A stretch of DNA of 64,000 nt from Mesorhizobium sp. B2-1-8 (GTDB lineage: Bacteria; Pseudomonadota; Alphaproteobacteria; Rhizobiales; Rhizobiaceae). Below the pieces are notes generated by a model. That model searched no databases. It saw nothing but the letters and a program-made list of their open reading frames with translations, and was not told the DNA's origin. The translations under genes and the position numbers were made by a program. Of the stretch, positions 62,451 through 64,000 are shown piece by piece (position 1 is the first letter of the stretch; each line of letters begins with the position of its first letter). Where the stretch lies: contig NZ_CP083952.1 of assembly GCF_006442545.2 (NCBI RefSeq), forward strand, positions 2,535,501 through 2,599,500, given 5' to 3'.

Positions 62451-63394
62451 ATGCGATGTGCCCGGATGTTCTCGATGAAATAGCGCCATCCCGACTTGCG
62501 GAAACGACGCACCACGTCGGCCAGCCCACGCGGCATCAGCACCACGGCGGCCACCACCACGATGCCGAAGAACAGGCCGGCGACACTGGTCACCTCGCTC
62601 GACAGGAATTCCGACACCGCTGAAAGGGTGAAGGCACCGACGACAGGGCCAAGGATGGTGCCCGGCCCGCCGAATACGGCCATGATGATCATCTTGACGT
62701 TGAGGCTGATGTCGAAGGCGCTTTCGGGATCGAGAAAGGTGATCCAGTAGGCGTGAATGCCGCCGGCGAGCGCGCTGAATATGCCGGAGAGGGCAAAGGC
62801 GAGCACCTTGTAGAGCGTCGTGTTGACGCCCATGACGGCAGCACCTTCCTCGTTCTCCCGGATGGCGATCAACCCGAAACCAAAGCGGCTCCGTGTCAGC
62901 CAGAAGATGGTCAGCGTCGTCAGCACCAGCAGCCCGAGCGCCAGTTCGTAGAACAACGGGTCGTTGTTGAGCGGCGGCAGCACGAGGCCGATATTCTGGC
63001 CGGCCAATTCGATATTGGAGACAATGGCGATCATGACCTGCGCCAGAGCCAGGGTCGCGATCGCGAAATAATGCCCTTTGAGCCTGAGCACCGGCAGGCC
63101 GAGCAGAAAAGCGAAGACGAGGGCCAGCGCCACGCCGAACACCAGCCCGATGGCGAAGGGCAGTTCCCACTGGACCATGGCGATGGCGACGCCGTAGCTG
63201 CCGAGGCCGTAAAACACCGAATTGCCGAACGAGGCATAGCCGGCATAGCCCCCGATGATGTTCCAGCCTTGCGCCAGAACAGCCAGCAGCAGTGCATTGA
63301 TGCCGAATTGGACCAGCACGTCCGAACCGAACCACGGCACGGTGGCGAGCGCGGCGATCACGACCAACGCGATGATTATGCGGAGAGCGGTCAT
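62447..63394 (-). CDS. livM: LivM-type ABC permease
   Basis: A 315-residue membrane protein with about nine helices. NIIGGYAGYASFGNSVFYGL and VLRLKGHYFAIATLALAQVM are family hallmarks, and FGLIAIRENEEGAAVMGVNT is the cytosolic coupling loop. Starts at 63394, overlapping livH as ATGA. Confidence 0.92.
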   Translation of the reverse strand: MTALRIIIALVVIAALATVPWFGSDVLVQFGINALLLAVLAQGWNIIGGYAGYASFGNSVFYGLGSYGVAIAMVQWELPFAIGLVFGVALALVFAFLLGLPVLRLKGHYFAIATLALAQVMIAIVSNIELAGQNIGLVLPPLNNDPLFYELALGLLVLTTLTIFWLTRSRFGFGLIAIRENEEGAAVMGVNTTLYKVLAFALSGIFSALAGGIHAYWITFLDPESAFDISLNVKMIIMAVFGGPGTILGPVVGAFTLSAVSEFLSSEVTSVAGLFFGIVVVAAVVLMPRGLADVVRRFRKSGWRYFIENIRAHRI

Positions 63395-64000
63395 GCGGTT
63401 TTGCCCAGCAGGCCGCTCGGCCGCACGATCAGTACGGCGACCAGCACGCCGAAGCTTGCCACGTCGGCGAAAGTCGCGCCGATATAGAGCACCGCCAGTG
63501 ACTCGATGATGCCGAGGAACAGCCCTCCGATCAGGACGCCGAACGGATTGTCCAGTCCGCCGATGATGGAGATGGCGAAACATTTGGCGGTCAATGCCGC
63601 GCCGATATAGGGATTTATCTGCGACACCGTGCCGTAAAGCCCGCCGGCAGCACCGGCAAGTCCGATGCCTATGCCGAAGGTCACGGCATAAAGGTGACGC
63701 GGCTCGACGCCGTAAAGCCTTGCTGCCACGAGGTTCTGCGCGGTGGCGCGGATGGCGCGGCCAAGCTTGGAGCGCAGCAGGAAAGCCCACATGGCGAGCG
63801 TCAGCACGACGGCGACGCCGAACGCCATCAGTCGCGCCTGCGGCAGTACGACCGGACCGAGCGCGATGCTGTTGCCGGCGTAGGGCGGGTTGATGGTGCG
63901 GAAGTCGGCGGAAAAGGCAAGCTGTGCCAGATAGGTCAGCACCACCTCCAACCCGAAGGTGATCAGCAACGTGTTGAACATCGGCCCGCGCACGACAAGG
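63391..64000 (-). CDS. livH: LivH-type ABC permease, N-terminus cut by window end
   Basis: The last 202 residues of a LivH-type permease, entering the window as LVVRGPMFNTLLITFGLEVV. LLRSKLGRAIRATAQNLVAA is the coupling loop, and CFAISIIGGLDNPFGVLIGG is the conserved late helix pair. The start and any binding-protein gene upstream lie outside the window. Confidence 0.92.
   Translation of the reverse strand, partial: LVVRGPMFNTLLITFGLEVVLTYLAQLAFSADFRTINPPYAGNSIALGPVVLPQARLMAFGVAVVLTLAMWAFLLRSKLGRAIRATAQNLVAARLYGVEPRHLYAVTFGIGIGLAGAAGGLYGTVSQINPYIGAALTAKCFAISIIGGLDNPFGVLIGGLFLGIIESLAVLYIGATFADVASFGVLVAVLIVRPSGLLGKTA

Noticed and set aside
1..64000. tRNA, rRNA or CRISPR arrays
   Set aside because: I saw no cloverleaf with a TTCGA-type loop and CCA-like end near the insertion elements, and no regularly spaced repeats. 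A covariance-model scan would settle this; I could not run one.

Overview
The window looks like a high-GC alphaproteobacterial chromosome or large symbiotic replicon, most likely a rhizobium of the Mesorhizobium type. This rests on fixLJ, fixNOQP-fixGHIS, FnrN with its anaeroboxes, a NirK-type denitrification cluster, ALAS-type hemA, and lpiA/atvA, all with rhizobium-like proteins. I saw no tRNA, rRNA or CRISPR array. The first and last genes are cut by the window edges.

Layout. 1-3.8 kb: end of a universal stress protein, an operon of DUF2267 protein, phosphoribosyltransferase and PNPOx-like protein, then hemA. 3.9-8.2 kb: a phasin gene split by an intact ISAs1-type element (1271 bp, 10-bp target duplication), a small cytochrome c, and an IS701-type element (1442 bp, CTAG duplication) with a frameshifted transposase, inserted exactly in shared stop codons. 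8.2-16.4 kb: fixJ, fixL, universal stress protein, MgtA-type ATPase, truncated haemoglobin, DUF6455 and CBS-BON proteins, with decayed ycnI and ccmI fragments. 16.5-24.2 kb: membrane protein, PepSY plus two-component system, an extracytoplasmic flavin electron-transfer operon (FMN-binding protein, ApbE, NqrB/RnfD-reductase fusion), cytochrome b561 and a VIT transporter. 24.3-29.5 kb: denitrification genes (DUF1858, nnrR, pseudoazurin, nnrS, nirV, nirK). 29.6-37.7 kb: cbb3 oxidase structural and assembly genes, including ccoS and ccoQ of about 50 residues. 37.8-40.6 kb: hemerythrin-like protein, fnrN, hemN. 40.6-49.6 kb: aldehyde dehydrogenase with DUF779 and a GAF-Fis regulator, HD-GYP-LuxR protein, a binding protein without signal peptide, a broken SDR and a second aldehyde dehydrogenase. 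49.6-53.5 kb: small hypothetical genes, anti-sigma/ECF-sigma pair, FAD monooxygenase. 53.8-60.9 kb: NEW3 protein, ABC exporter, lpiA, atvA. 61-64 kb: branched-chain amino-acid type ABC transporter.

The first 40 kb reads as one low-oxygen programme. I found seven sites matching TTGA(T/C)-N4-(A/G)TCAA in front of recognised genes (hemA, phasin, usp-ATPase, DUF6455, ccoG, ccoN/hemerythrin, fnrN/hemN), one orphan site, three weaker relatives, and three perfect TTGCG-N4-CGCAA sites in front of denitrification genes. FnrN and NnrR, the likely readers of these two site types, are both encoded here, as is the haem oxygen sensor FixL. The programme covers haem synthesis under low oxygen, high-affinity respiration, nitrite and NO handling, stress proteins and polyester-granule proteins. 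From 40.6 kb on I saw no such sites, and the genes concern aldehyde oxidation, envelope stress and transport.
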